A DNA stretch of 39,165 nt from an uncultured Eubacterium sp. (GTDB lineage Bacteria; Bacillota; Clostridia; Lachnospirales; Lachnospiraceae), in assembly GCA_948470065.1 (NCBI GenBank), contig CAOKNO010000023.1, positions 1 through 39,165 of the forward strand. The letters run 5' to 3'. Under the pieces are notes generated by a model that ran no database searches, was not told where the DNA came from, and saw only the letters and a program-made list of their open reading frames with translations. The translations under genes and the position numbers were made by a program. Positions 23,519 through 33,600 of this stretch are shown here, piece by piece. How positions within the stretch are numbered: position 1 is the stretch's first letter; the number at the start of each line of letters is the position of its first letter.

Positions 23519-24400
23519 TCACTCCGCCTTATAAAACAGTTCCGCAATGGGGGAATCCTTATCCAGCACTATGGTATTCCCTTGTTTTTTGAGCGTAAGC
23601 TTCATTGCGTCCAATTGGCGTACAAATCCGTAGAAATCTGCTTTTTCCTGATCGTTATAGGCATTGCTTAAAATTTTCATATACTCCGCTTCTCCTTCTG
23701 CAATCGTGGTATCTGCCGTCTTCTGGGCTTTTGCAAGGATAACGGTCGTTTTTTCATCGGTATTGTTTTTAATCTTCTTCGCCGCGTGTTGTACCGTTGG
23801 TGTGTTGGAAGCCGCGATATTACCGACGTCCGATACCATGCGGTTGTATAAGGCCTGCTTATTCTCGTCCGGCAGATCCAGCATCTTTGTTTCTATTTTA
23901 GCGATCTGGATGCCATAGCTTTCTAAGTTCGTCCCTAGCTTCTTTGTAAGGATTTCTGCGAGTTCCCCGTCGCGGCCGGAAATCACTTCCTCCTGGGTCA
24001 GGCTGCTGATCACATTTTTCAGCGCGTTATAAACATTCGAGCTAATCCTAGATTCTGCATTTTGCTGGGATCCGCTTAATTTCTGGATAAACTTCACCGG
24101 ATCCTCAATGCGCCATAGTACAAAGCAATCTGAAATCATAGATTTCTTATCCGAAGTCATCACATCGCTGGCAGCCAAATCGCTTAGTATCAATTTGCTG
24201 CTAATGGCCGTTTCCGACTGAATCAACGGTATCTTCCAGCCCAGGCCATATGGATTGCTCTCTGACGTATCCACACGGACAATACGTCCAAATTGCTTAA
24301 TCACGCGGTACTCGCCTGGTTTTGTAATAACGGCTGCCATTGCCAGCAGTACAAACAGGCACAGGCATATTGCTGCTAGGATTCCTTTTTTCTTAGCCAT
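23519..24400 (-). CDS. hflC: HflC-like SPFH/band-7 membrane protein
   Basis: A 293-residue protein with one N-terminal membrane helix (about 7-27) and an SPFH domain. Landmarks are EYRVIKQFGRIVRVD, GLGWKIPLI, CFVLWRIEDPVKFI, and AEILTKKLGTNLESYGIQIAKIETKMLDLPDENKQALYNRM, then a helical region with AEGEAEYMKIL. HflC pairs with HflK in a membrane cage that modulates the protease FtsH. ATG 24400 behind GAGGG is chosen over ATG 24424, which lacks a binding site. The gap of 182 bases to hflK (24401-24582) contains no gene and no clear terminator, so co-transcription is likely. Confidence 0.88.
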   Translation of the reverse strand: MAKKKGILAAICLCLFVLLAMAAVITKPGEYRVIKQFGRIVRVDTSESNPYGLGWKIPLIQSETAISSKLILSDLAASDVMTSDKKSMISDCFVLWRIEDPVKFIQKLSGSQQNAESRISSNVYNALKNVISSLTQEEVISGRDGELAEILTKKLGTNLESYGIQIAKIETKMLDLPDENKQALYNRMVSDVGNIAASNTPTVQHAAKKIKNNTDEKTTVILAKAQKTADTTIAEGEAEYMKILSNAYNDQEKADFYGFVRQLDAMKLTLKKQGNTIVLDKDSPIAELFYKAE

Positions 24401-24582
24401 TCCATTTCCCTCACTTTCTTCCATATTACGGTTCTGCCGTTAAACGCTCTTCCTTTTGACGGTTTTCCTATCCCTGTCCCTCTTAAATATATCTTCCCTC
24501 CCTTGGCCATGGAAGCGTTGCCGGAATCACGCGCTCAGGCAGGATTACAGTTCTTGTGCTTCTCTCTAATCTTCTTCCTCTT

Positions 24583-25779
24583 CTAATCTTCTATATCTTC
24601 TATGTCTTCCACGTCTTCATCCATATCTTCACCGTTCTCTTCTTCCGCCTGCTGTGCGCCGCCGTCTGATGGGCTGCTATCTCCTGTGCTGCCCGCGTTT
24701 TGGTTCTGCCGTGCCTCCGCTGCCGGGCTTGCATTGGTTTCTGCCTGGGCGCTTCCTGCGTCTTGCGTACTGCCGGATCCTGCCGTACTGCTGAACGGCT
24801 CTAACGGCAGAAGCGACTGGGCGCTTCCATCGGTAATATACACCTTCATATGGGGCAAGATATCTTCCATGGTCTCGTAGAACATCCGCTGCTTTGTGAT
24901 AAGCGGGAATTTGGCATATTCTTCGTATAAAGAACGGAAACGGGCTGTCTGCCCTTCTGCTTGGGCAATCAAAGACTCTTTCTTCGCCTGCGCGTCCTTT
25001 ATAATTTTGTCTGCGTCTGCTTCCGCCTTGGGGATACGCGTATTTGCGTCTGCATTGGCATTGTTAATCGCCGTATCCATTCCCTGTTTGGCGTCTTCCA
25101 CATTCTTAAACGCACGCTTCACTTCCTCGGTAGGCACTTCTGCATCCTGGATAACTGCGTTCGTCACCTGTATGCCGATATCCTCTTCTACCAGACGCTG
25201 CTGCAGCTTTTCCCTAACGCTTGTCTGGATCTGGTACTTCCCAGTGGTCAGCACATCGTCCACCTTGCTGGTCCCTACGGTATCGCGGATGTAACTCTGC
25301 GCCAAATTCTTTACCACCGCCTCGGGGGCTTCCGAAGCATACAGGTACTTGATCGGATCGGTAATCTGGTATTCAAAATAGAAATCTACGTTCACAAAAT
25401 TATAATCGCTGGTTATCATAAACGATTCCCGGTGTATGGATTCGTCTGTTTCCAAATCATAGCCTACTGAAAACTGTTTGGCTGCTTTGCTGACTTTTGT
25501 AATATGCTGGAAATAAGGGATTTTAAATTTCATCCCAGGGGTTTCGACAATCTGTGTGTTCCCAAGGGTACGGATCACGCCAAACTCATCCTCTTGCAGG
25601 AAATAAACCGTCTGCAAAGCCGTCGTCAAAACAAACAGCCCCACAAATACCTTCCAAGCAACAGAATAGAACTTCTGTACATTGTCTTTCCCCCTCCTTT
25701 GGGATTTCTTCTTGCCTTCGTCTGCGGCGGCTTCTAAGAATCCCTGAGCCTCTTCGCTTGCTTTCTTTTTCTTCTTCAT
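24583..25779 (-). CDS. hflK: HflK-like SPFH/band-7 membrane protein
   Basis: A 398-residue protein with a lysine-rich cytoplasmic start (MKKKKK), one membrane helix (about 43-61) and an SPFH domain (about 62-250: EDEFGVIRTLGNTQ, PGMKFKIPYFQHI, VNVDFYFEYQITDPIKYL). A coiled-coil stretch with the AEGQTARF repeat follows. The C-terminal about 70 residues are low complexity, Ala/Gly/Gln then extremely acidic (EDMDEDVEDIEDIED), longer than the usual tail. ATG follows GAAGGAGG. It is 18 bases after the foldase-like gene and upstream of hflC, so all three are probably co-translated into a membrane quality-control assembly. Confidence 0.9.
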   Translation of the reverse strand: MKKKKKASEEAQGFLEAAADEGKKKSQRRGKDNVQKFYSVAWKVFVGLFVLTTALQTVYFLQEDEFGVIRTLGNTQIVETPGMKFKIPYFQHITKVSKAAKQFSVGYDLETDESIHRESFMITSDYNFVNVDFYFEYQITDPIKYLYASEAPEAVVKNLAQSYIRDTVGTSKVDDVLTTGKYQIQTSVREKLQQRLVEEDIGIQVTNAVIQDAEVPTEEVKRAFKNVEDAKQGMDTAINNANADANTRIPKAEADADKIIKDAQAKKESLIAQAEGQTARFRSLYEEYAKFPLITKQRMFYETMEDILPHMKVYITDGSAQSLLPLEPFSSTAGSGSTQDAGSAQAETNASPAAEARQNQNAGSTGDSSPSDGGAQQAEEENGEDMDEDVEDIEDIED

Positions 25780-25797
25780 ATGAATCCTCCTTCCTCT

Positions 25798-26868
25798 TTA
25801 ATCCAATGCCTCTTTTGCAATCTGCTCTAGTGTTTTCTGCTGGTACGAGATTTCTGCCTGCTGCATCTGGCTCTCGATATCGTCTTTCGCAAGGCTCGTC
25901 TTCAATTCGCTTTCCAACGCTCCTTTTATCGCCTCCAACGGCTCCGGCGTCTGCTCTTCTCTCGATAGGCACCGCATCACCATCAAATGGCCGCCAATCT
26001 GGAACGGTGCGCATACCTCCCCTTGTTCCATGGCGGATGCTACCAGCCATCGCTGTGTGTATGCGCCGCTTTTGCCTTCCTGGGGATCGTACGATGACAT
26101 TTCAATCTCATAAAAATTGATCTCTGGGTATTTTTCTGTCAGGGCTTCCTGCTCTGCCGCCCCAAGCGCGCCTTCTGCTCCCCCAGATTCTTGCTTCTCC
26201 CCGGACGCCATATCCTCTGCTGCCTGCTTGGCCAGTTCCATCCCGGATTCCACGCGCATCTCCCCGACTAGCATTTTAACGCGGACGTCGCTCATATATT
26301 GGCTGATGTTTTCCTGGTACGTGCGTTCCAGCTCTTCCTCCGAAATGGGATGATCCTTCTTCAACCGCTCTATCAGCCGGGCTTCTAAATCGGTATACAC
26401 ATAAGAATAGTAATCCTCTGGCACAAAGGAAGACAGCCCGTAAATGGCTTGCCCAGAGGATGCGTCCTTTCCTCTTTTTGCGTTTTCCTGCTCCATCTGC
26501 CCCAGAATAGACACATAGTCGGTCTGTTCTGCTAGCCCAGCCTCTTTTGCAAGGCTTGCCACGGTCTTTTTGCGGAGCAAATCTTGCTTTGTAAGCTCCA
26601 TTACCTGCCAAAGCGGCGAATTCTCCCCGCCTTCCTGCCCCTTTGCCCAAAACCCTTTTGCATTGGCCTCTTCCGTGGTATACTGCCGCTTTACCTCGGA
26701 TACATAACCTTTCAATACCATCTGGTATTCTGCCTTAACGACAGGCTGCCCTGCAATCTGCATAACGGTATCATACTCTCCTACCGTATGCGCGCCGCAG
26801 GCGGCCAGCAGCGCTGCGCAGGCTAGAGCCGCAAAGCACAGGAACATCTTCTGGACTCTGTGATGCAT
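25798..26868 (-). CDS. SurA/PrsA-like foldase lipoprotein
   Basis: A 356-residue lipoprotein: signal helix, lipobox LAAC with Cys24. The N-terminal helical chaperone-like domain (about 35-190) is followed by a region (about 190-330) resembling a degenerate parvulin-type domain (ISEEELERTYQENISQYMSDVRVKMLV, QIGGHLMVMRCLSR) and a C-terminal helix (TLEQIAKEALD). The parvulin core seems incomplete, with a Gly/Glu-rich insert at about 228-245, so isomerase activity is doubtful and chaperone function more likely. It precedes hflK by 18 bases. Grouping with HflKC points to folding and quality control of exported proteins. AAAGGAAGG stands before the ATG. Confidence 0.75.
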   Translation of the reverse strand: MHHRVQKMFLCFAALACAALLAACGAHTVGEYDTVMQIAGQPVVKAEYQMVLKGYVSEVKRQYTTEEANAKGFWAKGQEGGENSPLWQVMELTKQDLLRKKTVASLAKEAGLAEQTDYVSILGQMEQENAKRGKDASSGQAIYGLSSFVPEDYYSYVYTDLEARLIERLKKDHPISEEELERTYQENISQYMSDVRVKMLVGEMRVESGMELAKQAAEDMASGEKQESGGAEGALGAAEQEALTEKYPEINFYEIEMSSYDPQEGKSGAYTQRWLVASAMEQGEVCAPFQIGGHLMVMRCLSREEQTPEPLEAIKGALESELKTSLAKDDIESQMQQAEISYQQKTLEQIAKEALD

Positions 26869-26899
26869 ATGATCTGACCTTCCTTTCTAGACTGTAACT

Positions 26900-26975
26900 C
26901 TGGTGGTAAAATACCAGCATATTCCTTTAGGTGCATTGCTCGCGGGAATAAAATATGCTGCTATTTTACGGCCAG
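26900..26975 (-). repeat. Conserved-loop hairpin repeat, copy 2
   Basis: A 24-bp imperfect stem (26900-26923 with 26952-26975; arms CTGGTGGTAAAATACCAGCA and complement) holds the conserved core GTGCATTGCTCGCGGG (26931-26946) in its loop. The stem sequence is unrelated to copies 1 and 3. It lies between the beta-helix gene terminator and the foldase gene. Confidence 0.8.
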
Positions 26976-27009
26976 AACGCGGTTGCCTGCAACATGCCCT
27001 TTCTAGCAG

Positions 27010-27050
27010 AAAAACCTTACCAGCCCCCCGTTTTTGGGAAGCTGGTAAGG
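27010..27050 (-). terminator. Terminator of the polysaccharide operon
   Basis: CCTTACCAGC (27015-27024) pairs with GCTGGTAAGG (27041-27050), continued by CCCCC/GGG, and a minus-strand TTTTT run follows (27010-27014). It sits about 20 bases beyond the stop codon at 27071. Confidence 0.9.
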
Positions 27051-27070
27051 TCGCCCGGTAAGGCGTTCTT

Positions 27071-30000
27071 CTACTTGATTTTCTTGCTCAGTTTTGTATT
27101 GCTCCAAGCGCCGTAAAGCGTTGTGGATTTCCCATTTACCTTTACCGTCTTATATGCGCGGACGCGTACATAGTACTTCTTGCCCTTTGCAAGCTTCTGA
27201 ATCGTAGCAGACGTCTGGCTGGCTTTCTTCACCGTTACCTTTTTCACGCCTGACTTGAACGTCTTCTTCTGCGAGCACTGTACCTGGTAGCCGCTTGCCT
27301 TGGAATCCTTCTTCCATTTTACTGACAGCTTCTTCCCTTTTACCGCCTTGACGTTGGAAAGAGATGCTTTTTTCGGTTTTACCTTTAAGGTTACGTTTGC
27401 CGTCGCTTCGCTGTAACCGCTTGCAGCGGCTGCTTTTACGGTAATGGTGCAGATCCCAGTACCCTTGATCGTTACTTTACCGCTGCTTGATACGGTTGCA
27501 ACCTTCTTATCGGACGTCGTATAGCTTAAAGCCCCTTTCCCTACCGTTACTTTTGCGTTCAGGGAAAACGCCTTATCGCCGTATGCTTTGCTGTAAGAAG
27601 ATTTCACGCTGATCTTCTGTTCTGCCAGCACGACCTTTGCCAGTGCATTGCGGGCGCTAGTCAAAGCGACGCGTGCGTTATCAATGTCTGCCTGTGCAGC
27701 GTGTATGTTCTCCAAAACGGTTTTGGCTTTGCTCAATGATTCCTGGAAGTTCTTCCAGCTATCATCGGTGTAGTCGCCCTTTACTTTCTTAGCGCACTGG
27801 CTGTAAAGCGACTGAAGCGCGCGTTTGTCTGAAGCCTTCGCCAAGGACTGGTATGCCGTCCTCAAAGCGGCTGCGGCCGCGTCTAAGCTTTCCTGCGTCC
27901 CTTCCACATCGACGCGTTTAAGTCTCGCCGCCATCAGAGCATCCTGGTATGCATTCCAGGATTTCACAGAATAATAAGATTCTGAACGGGCCGGCTCCAT
28001 TGCAATCGCTGCTTCCAGGCCGCTCCTGTCTAATTCTACCTTAGATCCGCCTGTTTCTTTTGCATAGAGTAGGACGTCGTCCATATAGACCGTCGGGTTA
28101 TCGCTGCTTAAGCTAATACTGATCATGTTCCAGTTCTGGGTCGTGAAATTCAAGGTAGCCTTTTTCCAGCCCTTTGCATCTGTTTCAGCATCTGCTGGGA
28201 AGGATGCGTTTGCAAGCTTCACGTCGCCATTCCCTGTGACGTTGTTATGGTGCTTTGCTTCTAAACCTACCTTTGTGATATCCGCATCACCGCAGTATAC
28301 CCAGGCTTCGAGCACATAGTCGGTAGCTGTTTGTACTGGGACATTCCCGATCTCAGAATAAGCCGTCTTGCCGCTGCTTTCCTGCTCCACCTTCAGGCTC
28401 TTTTCCCCAGTACGCGCCTGCTCATTGGAAACGCCTACGGTACTCTGCCAAGTCCCCCAGTTCGTCCCTTCGCTTTCAAATCCGGCGTTGTCGTTGGTAT
28501 CGCTATAAGATGCAAGGATATTATCCTTGGGCTGCCCTGGATCATCGCTTCCCAGGAGTTCCAGATTTATCAAAGCATTTTCCAGACGGATCGCTGCCGC
28601 TGCTTCTCTGCCAGATTTATCATCCAATGCCTTTTGTGCGTCCGCGAGCGCTGCCTGCATTGTTTCCCAGCTTGCCGCGGTATACTTGTCTGGCTTGTAG
28701 GATGACGCCTGAGCCACCAGGGCTTTCAGGTATGTAGCGTCGCTCCCGCCTGCATACGTGCCCTCGCCCTGGTATTCAAATGCGCCGATATCTACGCGCC
28801 TGTTTGCTGCTACTTTGGAAGCATACGGTACAGTATTCCCTTCGTAGTCCTTATTCTCTAAGGTAATCTGGGTCGGCACCAATTCATCCTTTACAGCGTC
28901 CAAAGATTCCTGTGGGACTGGCATAAAGTTTGCCCCTGCATTGATACACGGGGAATCTTGACGAAGCTTTAAGCCGTCCGCCGATCCAAGCGTTACCTTA
29001 TGATCCTTGAACACACCGTCCGTACGGTTGTTCACATCTACAAAGCCTGGGTTTGCAATAATCGCATTCCTGTCTTCATCGACCGGATACGCATTTTTCC
29101 CGCTCCCCCATACGCAGTTGCTGTCATAATGGATCCCATCGTTATTCGTAAACTGTGTGGTATCCCCGTAGAAAATATTGTTGTAAATATCCGTACCGCT
29201 GCTTGGCGGCGTTCCCCAGCTCCCTTGTTCTACCGCATTTACCTTATAGCCGTTGCTGCCCCAGTAAATGGTGTTATTGTAGAACTGATGGCCGATACTT
29301 CCCTTCTCTCCTACGCGGATAATCCGGGAACCATTGAATAAGCCGTCGTTCACGCTGATGTTGTAACGTATTACGGAATTTACCGTATAGAACGGGCCAG
29401 GGCATGCCATCCAGAAGCCGCCCTTATTGTCATGGCTGTAATTGTACTGGTACATCACGTTCTGGTTGCCGTAGTCGCAGTCAAACGCCATACCGTCCTG
29501 CGTGCTCGTCGTATAAGCCGCTTCGTTGTACTGCATCGTCACATTGTTGCAGTCCCACATCCAGATTGCTGCATGCGCCGGGTTCCTGCTGTAATTCCAT
29601 TCCTCGCTTGCGCTAGAGGTTACAAGGTTATACTCTGCAATGCCGCCGTCTGCATTGATCAATACGATCCCATCGCCTGCTACGTTGTTCACATAATTGT
29701 GTGCGACATAGACGTCTGGCCATCCAACCCACTTTTCTTTTCCTGCCTGCTGGCTATCCTGTCCGCCAACTAACGTACGCGCTGCCCAGCAGCTCTCCAT
29801 ATAGATTGCCTCATGGCAGACCTTTTCCACCTTGTTCCCTGTAATCTGAAGGCCGGTATAGAACGATTCCTTCGTACCCCCGGTTACCAGTACCATAATC
29901 CCGCCGGAGCCTTTCTTATGGCCTTCGCTTCCGTTCTGAGACATGTAGCCGTTTACATCATGTACATAATTATCCTTAACTACAATGCCCTTGATTTCCC

Positions 30001-30589
30001 CTGCATCGTGGTTCTCCACCAGGATACCCGTCAGCATGGATTTGCTCTGATCGTAAATCACATCCCCGCGGGCCTCTCCCATCAGATCCGCCGCGTCGTT
30101 TTCCCAGTTGGTGACTTCGAGATCCTGGATTGTGATATACTCTGAATTTTGGACATGGACAACTGCTACGTCTTCTTTATCCCTGTCTGCTACGGGAAGG
30201 GCGTCGTCCAGCCACGGGCTTCCGTTCCCATTGATCACAGGATCTGCGCCTTCTCCGTATTTCCCTAATACGACTGGAGCTTCTGCCGTCCCTTTTGCAT
30301 TTTGGATCATCAGCTTTTCGCTGTTCCAGGTACAGCCTGCCTTCAATAGGACTTGCTCCCCTGCCTTCAGGCTTAAGCCTTCTACGTTCTTGAAGGTCTT
30401 CCATGCCTGGGATTGGGACGTTCCTGCATTTGCATCGTTCCCATTCTGCGCGTCAATATAATACGCTGTCGCTGCTTCCCTGGTTCCTGCCTGTACCGTA
30501 GTAGCCGGCATAGCGGCTGCAGCGCCGCCAAACGCCAACGCTGCTGCCATCATCAGGGAAACGCCGGATTTCCATCTTTTTTTACTCAT
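27071..30589 (-). CDS. Secreted parallel beta-helix carbohydrate-active protein
   Basis: A 1172-residue exported protein with a signal peptide (1-34, VQA-GT). A right-handed parallel beta-helix spans about 40-620, starting YYIDAQNGNDANAGTSQ and with repeated Asn/Gly/Asp-rich coils (ITGNKVEKVCHEAIYMESC, YNEAAYTTSTQDGMAFDCD). FIVAR-like helices are at about 625-690, a CBM-like beta-sandwich at about 700-850, and two more helical repeats at about 860-985. A Big-2-like Ig domain (about 990-1070) and an FN3 domain ending GAWSNTKLSKKIK complete it. The last about 180 residues are nearly those of the partner enzyme. It starts 27 bases after the GH30-GH43 gene stop, behind AAGGGAAG, so it is second in the operon. 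Glycosidase or lyase action on plant polysaccharide is inferred; I cannot name the exact family. Confidence 0.85.
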   Translation of the reverse strand: MSKKRWKSGVSLMMAAALAFGGAAAAMPATTVQAGTREAATAYYIDAQNGNDANAGTSQSQAWKTFKNVEGLSLKAGEQVLLKAGCTWNSEKLMIQNAKGTAEAPVVLGKYGEGADPVINGNGSPWLDDALPVADRDKEDVAVVHVQNSEYITIQDLEVTNWENDAADLMGEARGDVIYDQSKSMLTGILVENHDAGEIKGIVVKDNYVHDVNGYMSQNGSEGHKKGSGGIMVLVTGGTKESFYTGLQITGNKVEKVCHEAIYMESCWAARTLVGGQDSQQAGKEKWVGWPDVYVAHNYVNNVAGDGIVLINADGGIAEYNLVTSSASEEWNYSRNPAHAAIWMWDCNNVTMQYNEAAYTTSTQDGMAFDCDYGNQNVMYQYNYSHDNKGGFWMACPGPFYTVNSVIRYNISVNDGLFNGSRIIRVGEKGSIGHQFYNNTIYWGSNGYKVNAVEQGSWGTPPSSGTDIYNNIFYGDTTQFTNNDGIHYDSNCVWGSGKNAYPVDEDRNAIIANPGFVDVNNRTDGVFKDHKVTLGSADGLKLRQDSPCINAGANFMPVPQESLDAVKDELVPTQITLENKDYEGNTVPYASKVAANRRVDIGAFEYQGEGTYAGGSDATYLKALVAQASSYKPDKYTAASWETMQAALADAQKALDDKSGREAAAAIRLENALINLELLGSDDPGQPKDNILASYSDTNDNAGFESEGTNWGTWQSTVGVSNEQARTGEKSLKVEQESSGKTAYSEIGNVPVQTATDYVLEAWVYCGDADITKVGLEAKHHNNVTGNGDVKLANASFPADAETDAKGWKKATLNFTTQNWNMISISLSSDNPTVYMDDVLLYAKETGGSKVELDRSGLEAAIAMEPARSESYYSVKSWNAYQDALMAARLKRVDVEGTQESLDAAAAALRTAYQSLAKASDKRALQSLYSQCAKKVKGDYTDDSWKNFQESLSKAKTVLENIHAAQADIDNARVALTSARNALAKVVLAEQKISVKSSYSKAYGDKAFSLNAKVTVGKGALSYTTSDKKVATVSSSGKVTIKGTGICTITVKAAAASGYSEATANVTLKVKPKKASLSNVKAVKGKKLSVKWKKDSKASGYQVQCSQKKTFKSGVKKVTVKKASQTSATIQKLAKGKKYYVRVRAYKTVKVNGKSTTLYGAWSNTKLSKKIK

Positions 30590-30616
30590 AGGATTGCTTC
30601 CCTTTCTTAAATAGAA

Positions 30617-33600
30617 TCATTTCTTAATCTTTTTACTGGTCTTTGCTTTGCTCCACGCACCGTTTAAGGTTGTAGACTTCCCATTCACCTTAACGGTCTT
30701 GTATGCACGGATGCGTACGTAATACTTCTTGCCTGCCTTCAGCTTCTTTATGGTCGTGCTTGTTGTCTTGCTGTTTTTCACCTTCACGCTCTTTGCCGAC
30801 TTAAATTTCTTACTGGTGGAATACTGGATCTGGTATCCGCTTGCCTTGGAATCCTTCTTCCATTTTACCGTCAGCTTCTTGCCTTTTACTGCCTTTAAGC
30901 TTGCCAAAGCCGCTGCCTTGGGGGATACCTTTAAGGTGACGGATACCGATTTCGCATTGTACTGGCTGGTCGCTGCCGCCGTTACCTTGATGGTACAGAT
31001 CCCGGTTCCCTTAAGCGTCACTTTCCCGCTCTTAGAAACGGTCGCCACTTTTGTGTCAGAACTCTTATAACTCAATGAGCCGTTGCCTGTCGTTACTTTT
31101 GCACCCAAAGAGAATGCTTTCGCGCCATATGCTTTTTGATACGTCTTTGTATACTTGATCACCTGGTTCTTCTTTACTGGAGGCTTCGGCGGCGTAACGC
31201 TGTCCTTCTTTTCAAGGATTGAGATAGCGTCTTTTACTGCCTTAACCGCATCGTTGACGTCAATTTCTACCAAGGAACCTTTTGCTAACATGTCTTTGGC
31301 TTCCTTTAACATCTCCTGGTAGAACGCCCAGCTTTCGTCTGTATACTTACTCTTTTCCGAATCTGCAAGGGTATTGGCCCGAATGCCTTCTTCTAATACG
31401 GACTTTAAGCTCTTTAATGCTTTCATTGCCTGATCCAGCGTTGTGTTTGCAGCGTCTACCACAGACTGCTCCGCCGTCACGTTTGCCTGTACGGATTTCG
31501 CACTGTTCAATGCTTTCTCGAACGCTTCCCAGGTTGCCTTTATATAGTCAGCCTTCTTCAATGCGCTGGCTTTTTTGATGGTTTCATTTAATTTTGACTT
31601 ATCGGATACGTTCGTGAATTTCTCATCCTGCATCACTGCAATCCAGCTCAATACCGGATCAGCCCCGCCTGTCTTGCTGATGCTTACCGTAACCTTATCG
31701 TTCTGCGTCAAGGTAAAGCTGATATCCTCCTGCTGGCTGGTCGCTGTGTTTGCCAGGGTAAAATCGTGTGTTGCGAGCTCCCCATTGATTTCAGAGGTAA
31801 CCGTAATCCTGGTCGGCCTGCTGGTATTCCACCATTCCTGGTAACCAGTCGATACCGTATACCTGCCTGCCTCTAGCTCAAATGCGTAATCAATGTTCTT
31901 GTTGCTCTTTGCCCAGTAGCCTCTAGACCAGATATCGTTGTTCTCGCTCTTTCCTTCAAAATCAGTGCCATACTCGCCTGCATAGCCGGCCTTGCTTTCC
32001 TCAGAGTACGCCTGGTCAGCCTTTGTATTGCGCAGGGCGTCTTTCAGGACTTCTCTTGCATGCTCTAAGTAAGAGCATTCCGTATCTTGTGCATAGCAGT
32101 CAAAGAAGTATATCATCTTGCTATTTAACAAGTCCACGCTGTGGGTAAAGACACGACCGTTTCCTAACGTTCCTGTAAGCGTTATGGTGCCTAAGATATC
32201 CTCCTCTTCTGGGAACCCACTCCAGGTCACGTTCACTTTATTTACTGCTGTTTCGGATGCATACTGTATCTCGATTTCTGACGGAAGCTTTGATCTCAAC
32301 TCGTTTACCGTAGCCGCTGTCTGCGGAAGCTCTGTCTTCACTTCAAACGGCGTCAAGTCTTTAAAGGTATCCAACGTCCAGTCCGAATACCTGCGCAGCG
32401 CAATTTTATTCCCGGAAAGGAACTCTACAGGAAGCCATACATACCTGGAATCGCGCAAGGAACCGCCGTTATCCGGGTTCCTCCATCGGTCGCCCATATA
32501 GATGAACTGTCCCTTTGCCGCATCGACCGGGAAGACGCATGTGCTCTGTGTCTCGTATGTCTTATCAGAGCCTTCGTCGGTACATGGATCGCCCATCGTC
32601 GTCCATGGCCCTAACGGATGATCCGCTACCGCATAGCTTGCACGGTTCGGCGCCCATCCGGTACACCCGGACGTAATGATATAATATTTGTTGTTGTACT
32701 TAAACATTGCCGGGGCTTCCCTGGACATATCGATAAAGTTCCTGGTAAAGTCCTCGCCTTCTACGGCTTCTCCCTGCGGTTTTGCCACATTGGTGTACGT
32801 ATCGTTTAATTTTGCAATATGTAACGTCTGGTTCCCGTCGGAAGAATAAATCACATACCCGGCGCCATCGTCATCCTTGAACAGGTTCATATCGCGCACA
32901 TGCCCGCCGACTTCCTCGTCGAACCCATGGTCTGCGTCTTCATCGTAATTCAACAGGTAGCTGCCCTGAAGCTGGAACGGCCCGAACGGGCTGTCGGATA
33001 TTGCCACGCCTGCCTTTGCCTTCGCATAGTTGCCGCCCGTGCTATCTGGCGTCTGCCCATCTGCATGGAACCAAATGACATATTTTTTGGTCTTGTCATT
33101 GTAAATCATCTTCGGACGCTCAATCACGCATCCGCCATCGCTTGCATTGTCCGCCGTCCAGAGATCGCCATATACGGCTTTCTTCTGATCTTCCGGCATA
33201 TCGCCATACAGCTCGGTAAAGTATGGATCCGTTGTAAAGGTCTCCCAGTTCGGCACGGTCCGAAGGACGCAGCCCTTATCCTCCCAATTGTACAGATCAT
33301 CGGAAATATACACATGCACGCCTGGGCATGGACGGTAATCGTTGGTCTTATCCTCACCAATCCAGTACCAGAAGGTTTCTTCCTCGCCGTCGCCATCCTT
33401 ATCGTATGTTACCTGCTGGATCTGGCCGCCATGCGCCTGGATGACGTCCCCCTTGGTGTCTCGCCTTACAGCGCCGTTTACGCCAGAGAAGGAATTGTAT
33501 ACAATAATTTCCTTCAACGCCTGATACGCTTCCACCAGCTTATTCCTTGCCGCCTTCTTGGCCGCTTCATCGGAAGAGCCTACCAGCGCCTGCGCCTCTG

